Assembly: GCA_009741485.1 (NCBI GenBank) | Contig: CM019217.1 | Coordinates: 43,998,266-44,062,265, forward strand | Source: Malurus cyaneus samueli | Taxonomy: Eukaryota > Chordata > Aves > Passeriformes > Maluridae | Length of the DNA stretch: 64,000 nucleotides | Direction: 5' to 3' | In this document: in pieces, positions 47,882 through 59,600 of the stretch | Layout: each line of letters begins with the position of its first letter | Numbering within the stretch: the first letter of the stretch is position 1 | Made by a program: the position numbers and the translations under genes | Notes under the pieces: generated by a model | Databases searched by the model: none | The model's input: the letters and a program-made list of their open reading frames with translations, nothing else | What the model was told of the DNA's origin: nothing

Positions 47882-48308
47882 TTTTTCTTAAGACCAGCAC
47901 ATAATTTCTTTCCTGTTGTTGGCAAAACAGGGAAAATGATGACAATACAGTAAACAGTAACATTCTGTGGTAAAATGCTATTACTGGCATCAATGTTGTC
48001 ATTATCAGGAGAACAGCAGTATAAGAGACAGCAAAACCATGGCAATGTCCTCTTGCTCAAAACAGAATTTAGAAAAAAAATCAATTTCAGAAATAAATGA
48101 GATTTCCCAAAAGTTATAATGGGGATGGTTTACCAGAATGGTAGAGTTTTTATTCATCCCAACAGGATAACATTGCAAGTTTTGATTTGAGTACAATCAC
48201 TTTCTTAGAAATGTTACTACAACTGCTAAAGTGCGTACAATCCTATTAATAGCATTAAAGATTATGGGATTCTGGGGTTCTAACGAAATATTGTCAATTT
48301 TAATCAGA

Positions 48309-48325
48309 CCCCCCCCACCCCCCCC
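48309..48325. repeat. C8-A-C8 homopolymer run
   Basis: Eight C, one A, eight C in an otherwise AT-rich context; simple sequence. Confidence 0.9.
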
Positions 48326-50559
48326 AGTTCCCTCCTTCTCCAAGGTTGCATTTTACTCATTAAATTCCACAAGACAGCAATGAGCCATGGAGAGAGAGAT
48401 GTCATCACAGCAAGAGAGATGTCCAGGTTCTTGAGCAGTGGTATCACTCAAGGAAAAGTGAATTTGTGTGCTTGGCTTGGCTGGTTCGAAAGATCCTCCA
48501 AGGAACTTCTCACCTCCTGGTTCCTATGAATGCTATGAATGTTTGTTTTTCTAAGCAACAGACTTTACTTTTTGTGACTTTGAGCTGTAACTTAGAACCT
48601 GTTGACATTCAGCCTTGGGAGATGGTGTTCAGGGCCACATCAGGAATAAAGGTCCTGAACAGTATGAACTGTTCTGGTCATTTTTTCATTTTTGCAACAC
48701 TTTCAGTTTGCCTGAAAATACCTTGCATCCTTGTAGTCGGAACGCTATGGTCTGCTCATTGTTTTGGTAAAGTAATTGCAAAGACCTTTTTTCTTGTACA
48801 TTTTATTAAAGCTTCTGTTCTGAAGCTTTTAAACAATTATTTCCTTGGTACTGTTTTTATTCCAGTTTTAGTGGCATTTTATGTTACCTTATATATCTTT
48901 ACACTTATATTGTGGTGCAAGACAGAGAAACAGACATGTCAGATATTGATATGTCATGCTCTGTGTATTTAATATTAGAATCAGACTGTCAATTTAACAA
49001 CTTGTTCTCCACAGAGTTCAAAAGTTTTTTTTTTTTAATGAATACATATAATTTTTCTTATTTCCATAAGAAGCTTCTTTTTCCTTTATCCTCCCTGTTG
49101 AGATGTCACTGATGATATTGTATTGATCCACTAAAAAGGTTTGTGGTGAAGCTTTTTACTTGATGTAGGCTGTCTTTTTAATTATAGCTATGCCAGTATG
49201 CTGTGCAGAACTCTGTAGTTAGGGTTGTGTCAGCACTTACATATGAAATCTCTTGTTTTTATCAGTGGCTTAGTGCTGACAATAAAAAATTGCTTTGAGG
49301 AAAAGCATAGCAAGATCTTAGCCTTCAGGGCGAGTCAGTAAGAGTTCACTATATTAAAAACTATTCAGATGCATCTGAGTTAATGAAAGGTTATAACCTT
49401 CTCTTTTACACACAGACTCACTATATGTCCTTGCAACTACTGTTTGAAAATTATTTTTAAGGCCTTTTTCCTTACTTAAGGTACTGCCATTCAGCATCTA
49501 AAAAGCAGCAGGATTCAATGCTGTCTTCCTCTGGGCATCTCTAAGGGATCTACAGCAGTTCTTCAACCTTCCTGCCTCTTTGTCTTGGTTTCCCTTGCCT
49601 CCTACTTTCCCTTCTCCCAAGCCTGCAGTAGCTCTGAGGGAAGGACCTAGCAAGACTGAAGGATGGCTGTCTCTCTGGTGTTCTGTTTTTATACTTATCA
49701 AATGTTTGATCTTGCATCAGAAAGAAACGTGTGCATAGGGGTATTTTCTTCTTATTTTAGAAACATGAAATGTGAAAGAATGTCTAATACTATAGACTGA
49801 GGTTGTTGTATGCTGGCTCACAGTCCAGAGCCCAGAGCTAGTCCCTAACAGTGGGAGCCTAAATGAACAGGATTGATTTGTTTTTTTCCTAATAGTGGTA
49901 ATGAGAGTGCCTATCCTTTGTGGGAAAAAGAATGGCTGGAGCACTCAGGGCTGGGTTCAGTTTCTACTAGTTCCTGCAAGGGTGAAGTGCTGATCTCTCC
50001 CTTTTCTAGGAGAGTGCTGAAAAATTGTTTGGGTGGGGGCATCTTCTTGTGGTGTGTGGGCCACTGTGTGATTAAGGAGGAGAGAAAGGCAGAAGGAATG
50101 TGATTTTTCAGGCTTAGTGTACTTTGCCCTGCGTTTAGGGAAGAGATGCCCAAGCACCAGAGTCTGTTCCTTGCGTTGTTTCTATGTCTGTCTCAAAAAT
50201 GTGACAACTATATGGAAAAAGCAGGATTAAATTCAGCTTTCTGTAGGAGCTGATATCCTAGAGTCATCATCCCTTCTCTTATTGTGTCCCATTGTCTTAA
50301 AATGTTGTGAGGAGAAAGAAATGCTGGTTTAAATCTCCCTCATCAGATTTCACTCTGATAATGCACGTGTGTCTTGCTTCATTTCTCATCAAACTGATCC
50401 TGGTGTACAGACCTTACGACATTTTGATTTGGTTTTGCTTTGTTTGTGGTTTGTGGATAGGTGTCAGCCTGGTTATCAGTCCCTCCTGGGATGGGAAAAT
50501 GCTAGCGGAAAAACAAACTTATTACCAGCACAGGCAACTGTCAATAAGTACAACAAATG

Positions 50560-50580
50560 AAAAGAAGAAGAAGAAGAAAG
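50560..50580. repeat. (GAA)n microsatellite
   Basis: About five GAA units plus flanking A, purine-only on the + strand. Confidence 0.85.
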
Positions 50581-50967
50581 AGATGTAATGCTCAGAAAAC
50601 TAAATTTAAAATATCAGAGTCATCAGAGTTCAAAGCACAGCTAAGCTGCATTGCTACAGATAGAAGTCTGGATTTCACAAGAACTTACGATTACAGCTCA
50701 GTTCAGTGTAGCTGGCCTTGCTGGGCAGGCCTCTGACAGAATCAGTCGTTCACCTGTTTGTTGCTAAGATAAAACGGTTCACTATGAAATATATATACAT
50801 ATCATTGCATTGAACAACCTAGAAAACATGTATAAATATGCCTTGTTTACATTCTGTGGGCATGTTGGTAGACCCTGAGGGCAAAAATTGGAGTGTGAGA
50901 CTTGTAATGCAGGAAGAAGTTGGACTGACAAAGTAATGACATTTTTGAACCTTTACATTTCACTTTT

Positions 50968-51120
50968 TCAAAGCTCTTTTTCAGGGAAGTACATGTAGTA
51001 AACATCACTTTATAAATGAGGAAACAGACTCTGAAAGGGAAAAGGATGAAGATTTCTTTTCATGCCCCTGGCAAATCTGAGCATGGAAGCCAAATCTCCT
51101 CAGACTCTATTCGGCAGTTT
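50968..51120 (-). mobile_element. MIR-like SINE fragment, first of two
   Basis: In reverse-complement sense. 'tttataaatgaggaaacaga' followed by 'ctctgaaagggaaaagg' matches the MIR core ('ttacagatgaggaaactgaggcacagagagg'). 'gcaaatctgagcatggaagc' with 'cagactctattcgg' falls where the consensus has the 'gtggcagagctgggatt...gactcc' block. Diverged; exact ends uncertain. Confidence 0.55.
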
Positions 51121-51224
51121 TCCCACTACGTGACATTTTCTTCACATAGTATTTTCTTTGTGAGGAAAGCACAGAGAGAAGTCTCAGGTGACTGCAAGAT
51201 GGCAAAACATTTGTAGGGGTATTC

Positions 51225-51352
51225 CAAGCACCATAAAAAGGTGATCCCTATTTCATATAACTGGAGAAATAAGGCACAAGGAAGATAGTGACTTGCCGAA
51301 ATTATCTCATCTGGAGTTGGGATAAAAATCCGAACTGTTTCCTACCTTTTTA
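51225..51352 (-). mobile_element. MIR-like SINE fragment, second of two
   Basis: 'atttcatataactggagaaa' plus 'taaggcacaaggaagatagtgacttgcc' matches the reverse-sense MIR consensus ('gatgaggaaactgaggcacagagaggttaagtgacttgcc'). 'ctggagttgggataaaaatc' with 'cgaactg' matches the following 'agtggcagagctgggattcgaacccaggtctg' block. Same orientation as the copy about 100 bp upstream. Confidence 0.7.
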
Positions 51353-54300
51353 ACACATTTAACAAAATAAATGTGCCTCTGTAGCCTCTTGGACCTTATT
51401 GCTTCGGTTGCTTTTGTGCCACATCTTCACAAGTACATGTGCAGTGTCTTTGCCAACCGTTGGGAGCTGTGTGCCAACTAATGCAGCTGTCACTTGATTA
51501 TTTTTTTCCCCCAAGCTTTTTGGCTCCATCTGCTTGCCTGGTCACTTCCATTGTTTGCTTTCCATTTCCTACTGTGCTGCCTCCCAGATGCATAGTTGTC
51601 AGTAATAGCCAGTTTGTGCTTCTCCCTGCCCCCAGTCTCCCTAGAGGATGCAGATTACACCTTTCCTTCCTCTAAATGCCTATGCCCATACTCACAATTC
51701 AGGATGGAGAGTAGAAGAGACTTCCTGAACATGTCATAACTAATGTATACCAAAGCATTTTCCATCTGCTTTCCACCCACAGCTACAGCTATTTCTCACA
51801 GTATCTGCAGTGACAACAAAATATTTTTCTTGTGCAGGTTTTGGTTAAGTGACATAAATTGAGGAAGAAAGGAAACAGCTAGACAACGTGGACTGAGGAT
51901 AAGTGTAGGAGCTGGGAAAGGAGTTCTGTAATTTATTTATCTTAAAGGTGTAACAACCCCTAATTTTGAGGGGTAGTTTACTGATGGAAGATTGGTAATG
52001 AATTACTTTTTCTGCTTAGAAAGATCACTTGCATAACATGAGAAATTCAAGATCTTAAAAGTGTGCAAACCATGCACATTGCTAAGTCACTGCAGGGCAA
52101 TCAAAATTATTGTGATGAGCCAGCTGCATTTGAAACAATACATGAACTGGCAAGCCACTTAGCCTAATTCAAGTGAGAAAACGGATAGATTCTACCTGCT
52201 GCTTATGCATGTTTGATGTTCAATTTTATTTATTTATTTTTAAATGTTGATGTGTGTCTATATATTTACTTGCAGTTGAGTTGGTGTCAGTTTTTGTTTG
52301 GGAGCTCAAGATAACAGCAACAACTGGCAGTTACAAACTGATTAAGTTTCGCAAGTTTTATTGGTCTGAGAAGTTCTTTGTTTCATTGTTGTAACCAAGA
52401 CTTTTTTGTCTTGCTTATGTGTACCTACACATTGCCTAAAAATTTCTTAGGATTGGATGGGTGCATTGATGCCTGTACATTGGTTGATGTTGATTTTTAA
52501 GAACTTTGTTTATCTAGGTTTACATTTTGCACATTTGGCACTTTTTCCATGAGAAGAATGAGTAGTAATACAGCATGCATATACAATACATGTAGCAAAT
52601 AGAGTAAATGTATTTGCTGCTCTTTATCTTTGTAGAGTTTCTAAACCCATTTATTTCCAAGAGAAAATAATTAAACTGTGCATAAGGATAATTGTTACTC
52701 TGAGGAGATAAAAAAAAAACACCTTCAGGGTTGATTTTTACTAGAAATGTGGAGTTAATCTTTTCCACACTGAGAAGTTCCTGGCCATTTGGGGACCATA
52801 CCTTCTGTTGAAGAATCTTTCTTTATGCAGAGCATAATGAATTTTTATGTGTTTTGGTGTCAAAGTCTTCCTCACACCTGTTCAATGCAACACTTAACAT
52901 GAGTCTTTTCACTATTCTATACTTCTAATATGGTTACGTTAATATTTCTTTCCCCCTGGTAGTACTCCACTTTCAAGTTTCTTGTGGACCTCTTATTTTG
53001 TAAATAAAATAAAACAACAGCCTTGTGTCTGTGGAAAAATGTAGGCAAACAAGTATAGTGAGTTTTTTGGAAACTACATTTAGTGGTTCTGAGCTGTTAC
53101 ATGGACTTAGTGACCTCACAATGGTAACAAAAATCACTTGGATTATAGAATGTTTCAGATCCTTTACGATCCCATGATATTATCCAAAAACATCCCTGAA
53201 CAAAACAATGTCCCCACTACCACCAAAGAAAAGCCAGCCATGAACCCTATTCTGAGAGAGCAAAGATATAAAATATGTATTAATATATTAGAGATATTAG
53301 CTCATTTTATAGCAGGAAGTTTGATTGCTGTAAGCACAGGAAGCCAAATCTTGTACCTTAGTTTTTGCATCACAACTAGTGCACAGAGGGGCTGTTTGTG
53401 GAATAATGAGGTGCAGAAGTGCTAAAAACTTGTGGCATCAGATTCTTGTAACTTAAGGAACAAACTCTTAATGTCCTCTCTTGTCTGCTCACAGAGTAAT
53501 CACACTTTCAGAATTTCCTGTGTGTGCTAGATTTCCACATACTCAGTGAAATGGATGCTATTCCAATGTGTGTACTGACCTCTGATTCTCAGAATTAAAA
53601 TTCTATGTGTAGGTATTATGGAAAATAGTGCATACTACCGGTACCTGCTTGTGGGAAGAGCTGAGAAATAAAGAAGCAATGGCAATTCCTTGGCTGTCTG
53701 ACTGTTACCAATTAATTTTAGCCAATGTGAAAAGGTCTTGCATTAGTACATGTAGCTTTACATGTGATTGTGACTGGTTCCATGAGCAGGAACATGTAGG
53801 AGCTGACAGCTAAAATCTTGTGCCATCACTTGCAGAGGAATGGCTATGGTAAATGTCCTGATGACATATATTATATAAGGTGTAATTAGGTGACAGATGG
53901 TGTCAAACTTGCACTTGTAGTTGGCATAATTTTTTTGAGGAGAGAACAGTAAGGACACACTGGTATTTTGGCGTTTTATTTAGCCACTTCTATTTGCATC
54001 CCCCACCTCCCCAGGCCCCCTTGATTTTGTGCATTTACTCATGCCGCTTGAATGCAATTACACTTTTGGTTTTAAAAAGCAAATTCTCAGATGGCCACCT
54101 AAGATATCTATCACAATGGCAGGACTGATGTTCCTACAACCATGAGTCCACTATTTTCCACATTATAAACTTTTTATGACTATAAATATAGTGAAATACC
54201 GTTAATATGTGAAGACATTTGTCTCTTTATTTAGTTTGTATTACCAGTTGTATTGATGACTAACTAGCAGCTTCTGGTATCAGGCAAAATTAGTCACAAA

Positions 54301-55184
54301 TAGAAGATTTGATTTCATTTTCACGCAAGGATTGTAGTACAGTCTGCATTTTCTCAGAATAACAAAAAGACATTATTTTGGTATTTCCTGTTTTTTAATT
54401 CTATAAAATTGATTTCTGGCCCAAGGTAATGTTTTTTGTCTCTAGTAGTCACAATGAGAGAGCCTGTTGTTTGTAATCTTCTACTCTTGAATTTGCTCTT
54501 GCTCATTTATTTCATCAGTAACTCCTTGGATCCTGTTTTAGATCTGTCAGTTCTAAGTAACTTGAAAAAGAGTCCTATATAAAGGTATATAGACTTCTGC
54601 AACTTTCACATGATGTGAAACTTGAGTTGGGCTTTAACAACCTATACATTTCAGGAACATACACAGATTTACACCAGCAAGTGTTGGGTATGTCAAATAA
54701 AAGGAGTTCAGAGAGATGAACACTTTCTTATAAGGATGAGATGAATACTTTCTTATAACACTTCAGCTGTTTGAGACATGACTTAGTCTGGTTAGTGAAT
54801 TTTCACTGGCCGACTGGTTTAACATCTTACTTGTTCGTTGTTTCCTTTATGTAATTCTTATCCTAACAGTATTGATACTATGCTGCAAGGACAATGCTGC
54901 TTGGACTCCATCTCCATTGTTAGAGAAGCTTTAAATATTATTAAATTAAGGAATTGAGTTCTTGGCCTTTATGACAGTTTTCCTCTTCTTGGTGCACAAA
55001 GCCAACTTATCTTGAAGCATAAAATAAACAACCAAGTACTAATGTTATGAAGTGTCCATTTCTGCTTGTTTCAGCTGTTACTAAATATAAAAATTGATAT
55101 GCTGGAACACTTACTCCTGAGTCGTCGTCTTTCTCCAAGCCTTGCATAATACAGTAAATCAATAATGCACTTTCTTGCCTACAG
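51353..55184. other. Non-coding stretch, intron-like
   Basis: AT-rich DNA. A 25-bp tandem duplication lies at 54713-54762. The stretch 53138-53425 is A/C-rich on the + strand with a 95-codon open frame that I do not recognise. No transposon was recognised. Confidence 0.4.
54713..54762. repeat. Tandem duplication, two 25-bp units
   Basis: 'gagatgaacactttcttata' at 54713 and 'gagatgaatactttcttata' at 54738, 25 bp apart, differing at one position over 20. A recent slippage-type duplication. Confidence 0.9.
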
Positions 55185-55265
55185 GCGCTGAACAGATTTG
55201 ATCTTGTTTACTCTATATCTAGTAATGAATTATCTATAATTCCTCTAAGACCTTACACTGTATAA
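55185..55265 (+). CDS. Candidate exon or short terminal exon, weak
   Basis: Strong acceptor-like 'tgcactttcttgcctacag' ends at 55184. It is followed by a phase-0 frame reading ALNRFDLVYSISSNELSIIP and stopping at TAA (55263-55265). A donor-like GTAATG lies within it (after about 55221), so a 37-nt internal exon is an alternative. No AATAAA follows closely. No family was recognised. Confidence 0.15.
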   Translation, partial: ALNRFDLVYSISSNELSIIPLRPYTV

Positions 55266-56560
55266 TTTATTCTACACTTCACGTTTTTTCCCCTTGCTAT
55301 CCCCTTATGCTTAGTTCACTTATAGTTTTATGCTGCCACATGTCTCTGTTGTGATGCACAGCTTTCAGCTTCACCTTGCAATTTATTTTCAAAACACAGT
55401 TTTTCTGTGATCTCATCTAGTCCCCCTTTCCTGTGTTGCTGCTTCTAATTTTCTAAAACTGTGGTGGGTGAACTAGTAAGCAGCATATCAACCCCCACTG
55501 CAAGCAGCTAAATGCATATCTTCTGTCCTTGGTCTGAGATTTGTGAATTCTGTTGAGCAAATACTGTTCTTCAGACAGTATAAATTATGGACTCCACTGT
55601 ACAAGAGCCACTTGGCTCATTCTTTCAGAAACAGAATGCATGTATTGACACTGGAAGATCCTGGTTGATATTTGCAAACCTGTACTTGGAGAAAGGACTT
55701 TCCATATGAAGGACAAATGAAAGCACCTGCTTTTGGATTTCATGTTTGTGTACTGGGTATGGGGGTGACTGGTAACTGATTTGGGGGTGATAATGCGCAT
55801 ATTAAAAATCAAAATTTGGGGTTGCTTTACTTCCGCAGATCCAAAAGACTTGACTTTCAGAAGTACACTGAGGTGGAGCATCACTGAGCATTTCCATCAT
55901 GGGGAAAGTATAAAAAGGCAGGAATAGAATAATTTGCTACAGCCTTTTTTAGGATACATTAGCACTTGGAAAGATAGGTAGTTCTTCAGATTTTCTTTTA
56001 AGAGATAAGGTGGTGCTTTTACAGCCTACTTTGGTTGCCATAGTGCGTGATCTCTGCTGTTGTTCATTACTACTGAAGCATGCAGTCATTGAGTGTGAGG
56101 TCACTACAGAAGGAAATAATTGCTCAAATCCAGCTGTAGATGCTTTTGAAAGCAAAGAAACTTGTCTTCAGGTATTTTGGACTCTTATTGCATCTTGTAA
56201 ACTTACAGCAACAAGTCTTTTATAAAATACAAATGAACACATTATCTGCAAGTGTTGATTTTTTGAGGGTGTTGTGTTGATGGCTGGATGATTCCCGGTC
56301 ACTCTTGAAATAGTGTGTGGCACTGCTGCTGCCAGAACAGAACAGATTCAGCTGGTGTTTTGTTTCTTCTACTTTATTACCACATCTGCAAATATTAGCA
56401 GTCTGTAGCTACTTCTGCATTCAGCTGTGATCTTTTGCTGCTTATTGATGAGAATTTGGTAAGAGCAGCATGTACTTCTGAACAATAGTATTATATTTTG
56501 TAGATAAAAATTCCTGATTCCTCTGCTTAGTAATCTCTCCCATGCATCCTTGATCTGCTA

Positions 56561-56640
56561 AAAAAAAACCAAAAACAAAACAACAAAACAAAGAAAACAA
56601 AGGAAAAGATAAACACCAAAAATTCCAAACAAACAGAAAA
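56561..56640. repeat. A-rich low-complexity tract
   Basis: Mostly A with scattered C and G ('aaaaacaaaacaacaaaaca'), extending over about 80 bp. Confidence 0.85.
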
Positions 56641-59600
56641 GGTAGGAAAGTTCTTGATGATGTTCCATTCCTTGAGGCATGTCTTAAGTTCTGTTGTCAA
56701 TCTGAATAGTGTAGATGTCCTGATTACATGTCTGCATCTCAGGCTTTCCCTGATTCCTTGCTTTTCTTCTTGTAGATAAAAAATGCTAGAGCAAAACTTT
56801 TCTCTCAGACCTTCTTGGAAGACGAAGGCACATGTGAATGCAACATAGTGGTAGCAAAATCAATAAAATGTTTACCTTTAGAAAGTCCTTTTCTTATAGT
56901 TCCAGTTGTGGAATGCTTATGCCCTTGCATGGCATGTCTCCTTGAACCCACTGATGATGGGATTGGTGATACCTTTGCTTATGCTTTCAGTGTATTTGCA
57001 GACTTGTCTTATATTTTGTTAAATTTCTGAGGTTATTGGAACAACTTAAGTTAAAAAACAACTACAACAACAAAACCCCTCTCTTTTTAGAATTGTGAGT
57101 GAAGTTGGGAGCAAAGCACACTGTCCAAGTAGTAAATTCTGTAGTAAATTTGCCATCTGGTTATAGGCATGAACTTTTTGTTTTCCTTTTCCTTTGAAAT
57201 TATCTGTTCTCATGAGCTTTCTGAGGATGTTCGCTTAAGAAAGTGACTGCTGAAGGAGCAGGAAGCCCATGATTTAGGGTAGTGAGATACTTAACATTTC
57301 TCAGATGTGTGTTGTGTCTAACATCTGTTTGTAGGCTGTAGATGCCAGCTACTTGCTAAGGCTGTGGTTGAGATATTTGGCTGACTTTTGGTGGTTCTTA
57401 CCAACATGGGGAAACAGTGGAACAGAACAGAATGTGAATCTGAAGTGAGCTCTTAATACTTTCCCAGGTGAATGTGACTGGGCCATAGTGGGCATTGAGT
57501 TCAGGTTCAGCTGGGCTGGCTGCGAGTTGGAGCTGCATGCTGCCTGCCCTGTGCCCCTGAAGGAGGTTTTCACCTCTAATCTGTGTGTGGAACTGCTCGT
57601 GCAAGGACTTCCTAATCTATTTCAGGCAAGATGAATCTGCTTAGCTGAGACTTTAAATTTGTAAGCTAACCTGGCTCATTCTGAGCGAAGTGGATTAGTG
57701 ATCCTTGTGTGCGCATAAGGATCTGGTTGGATGCAGGGATAAGCAAGCTGGGTGTGGGAGGCTGAGTTTGTGCCTCAGGAAGAGTGTATGCATATATGTC
57801 TATGCTCCTATTCTTTCCAGAGGTTCCTTTCAATAGCTTATTTTCATGTGTCAGGAAGTGTGCTTTGAAAGAAAAATGAATCTTGTGCAGAATAAGCATA
57901 CTGGGGTGCGTTCTGAGCACTTGTTTTCTGTTAGCGGCTAGTCCTCACCTATCTTAAACTTAGTGTATGACTGCTTTGTTGCAGTTTTATCTAATTCAAT
58001 GATCTAGGGTTTTCCTGTGATGCTTTTTTTAGTTCTTGTATATTTCTAGGTATAGAAAGTTCAACTAATATTTCATTTTCCACTGCAATTATGTGCACAC
58101 AACTACAAAGGAAAATGTCCAACTAAAATAAATGATTTTTTAAAAAATCTGTTAAAGAACTGCTGTCACACTTCTGAAGTTGATTTTTTGTATTTTAAAG
58201 AAGTCCTGCTAGAAAATCTGCTGAAGCTTTCTTCCACTTTTCTCTGTTTCATACTAAGAGAATTTCTGTGCAAGCTCGTAGCAGTCTCATGCTATTTTGA
58301 GGTTGGTGATGTGATTTCTACCAAGTGAACCATTTGTCACTGATGGATGGTTCCTGCATCTGAGCTGCTTCGTATTTCCATGCTGGGGTATATAGATGAT
58401 GGAACACTCATGATCCAGTGAGTGCTCTGTCACCCAAAGTAGGCCTTTCCTTCACCAGTGACAGAAAGACCTAGTAATGCCCAGCCTGCTGTCCTGCCCC
58501 TGTGAGTTGAACATTTTCCAAATGTTAGGACTCGTCAGAAAAAGCATCCTGAATGCTTTCTGTCTTGTAAATTTATCACTTGGAACTGAATAGACATGGG
58601 AGCAGAATTCTAGGTTTCCACCTCCTGTCCACTTGTATCAAGTCCTTCAAAACAGATGAGTCCAAGTCTGTTGAGTTTTTTTTCTGGTGAGGCCTAGAGC
58701 TGAGAGTGGCAGATGTTTCTTTCTGGGTCAGTTTCAGCTCTAAGCCAGATGTGCAGACTTTCTTTGCTCACTCCCCCCACTCCTGAGACTCAAAAATCAA
58801 GGAATGCAAGACTAATAGGGCAGTCTATGAAACATGGCTTTGGGCCTTAAGTTCCAAGAAGAACCACAATAAATTTACCCTGATCAATATTTTTAAAATG
58901 GTCAGTTCTTCAACAGAGAAGTGAACACTGGGTGCAGGAACTCATGCTGAGAACAACCACGTTCCTGAAACTGTAGGTACCTCTATGTCAAAGTAGTTAT
59001 TTAACATATTGAAAAAATATACCAGAAGTGCTCAAAAGAGCTTGAGGATTTCAGGTCCATGCCCACCATGAAGGTGAGATATCTTAGAAACATATGCTTG
59101 TTCTCACTGATGTCTGAGGAGTAAGTGCAGATCTTTAAACCCCACTGATACCATTACTGCATGTTAACTGCAATACCTTTGAGAATGGCTGTGAGCTCCA
59201 TTGGAAGGGATTTCAGTGCATAAATCCTGCACTATTAAGAGTAGAAAATACATTCTTGCTAGGCTTTGATACAAACCTATGAGGAATTCACCAGGAAATG
59301 AAAGCATTTCTTAGAGCCAAGTTTCTTTCCAGGATTCTTACTGAAGAAAGAAAGAAAATTTGTGTGCTGCATATTTCCCAGGTGTGGAGATTATTGGAAT
59401 GAAAATGTAAATATCTTAACAAGGTCAACCGTATTTTTTTTTGTATCATTTTATACTTCACACCTTATCATTGCTTCAGCTGAGCAAATAGCTGACTCCT
59501 GTGTCTTGGTGACTAAAAAGTGGCTTCCAACATTGGGCAGAATGGTTCCATTTGTTAAACATCCATGCATCAGAGAACATGGAAGCCTATGCAGGAATTA

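Larger units (their letters stand above)
47882..50967. other. Non-coding stretch, intron-like
   Basis: AT-rich. A C8-A-C8 run lies at 48309-48325 and a (GAA)n tract at 50560-50580. A 168-codon frame at 48466-48972 is hydrophobic, as expected from T-rich DNA, and has no recognisable domain. No transposon was recognised. Confidence 0.4.

Noticed and set aside
48484..48500. 'ggttcgaaagatcc', similar to an RNA polymerase III B box
   Set aside because: No matching A box at the right distance and no cloverleaf could be drawn; not a tRNA or recognisable SINE head.
48466..48972. 168-codon hydrophobic frame that looks like a membrane protein
   Set aside because: T-rich DNA read in frame gives Phe, Leu, Val and Ile and so mimics membrane segments. 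There is no loop pattern, start context or family match.
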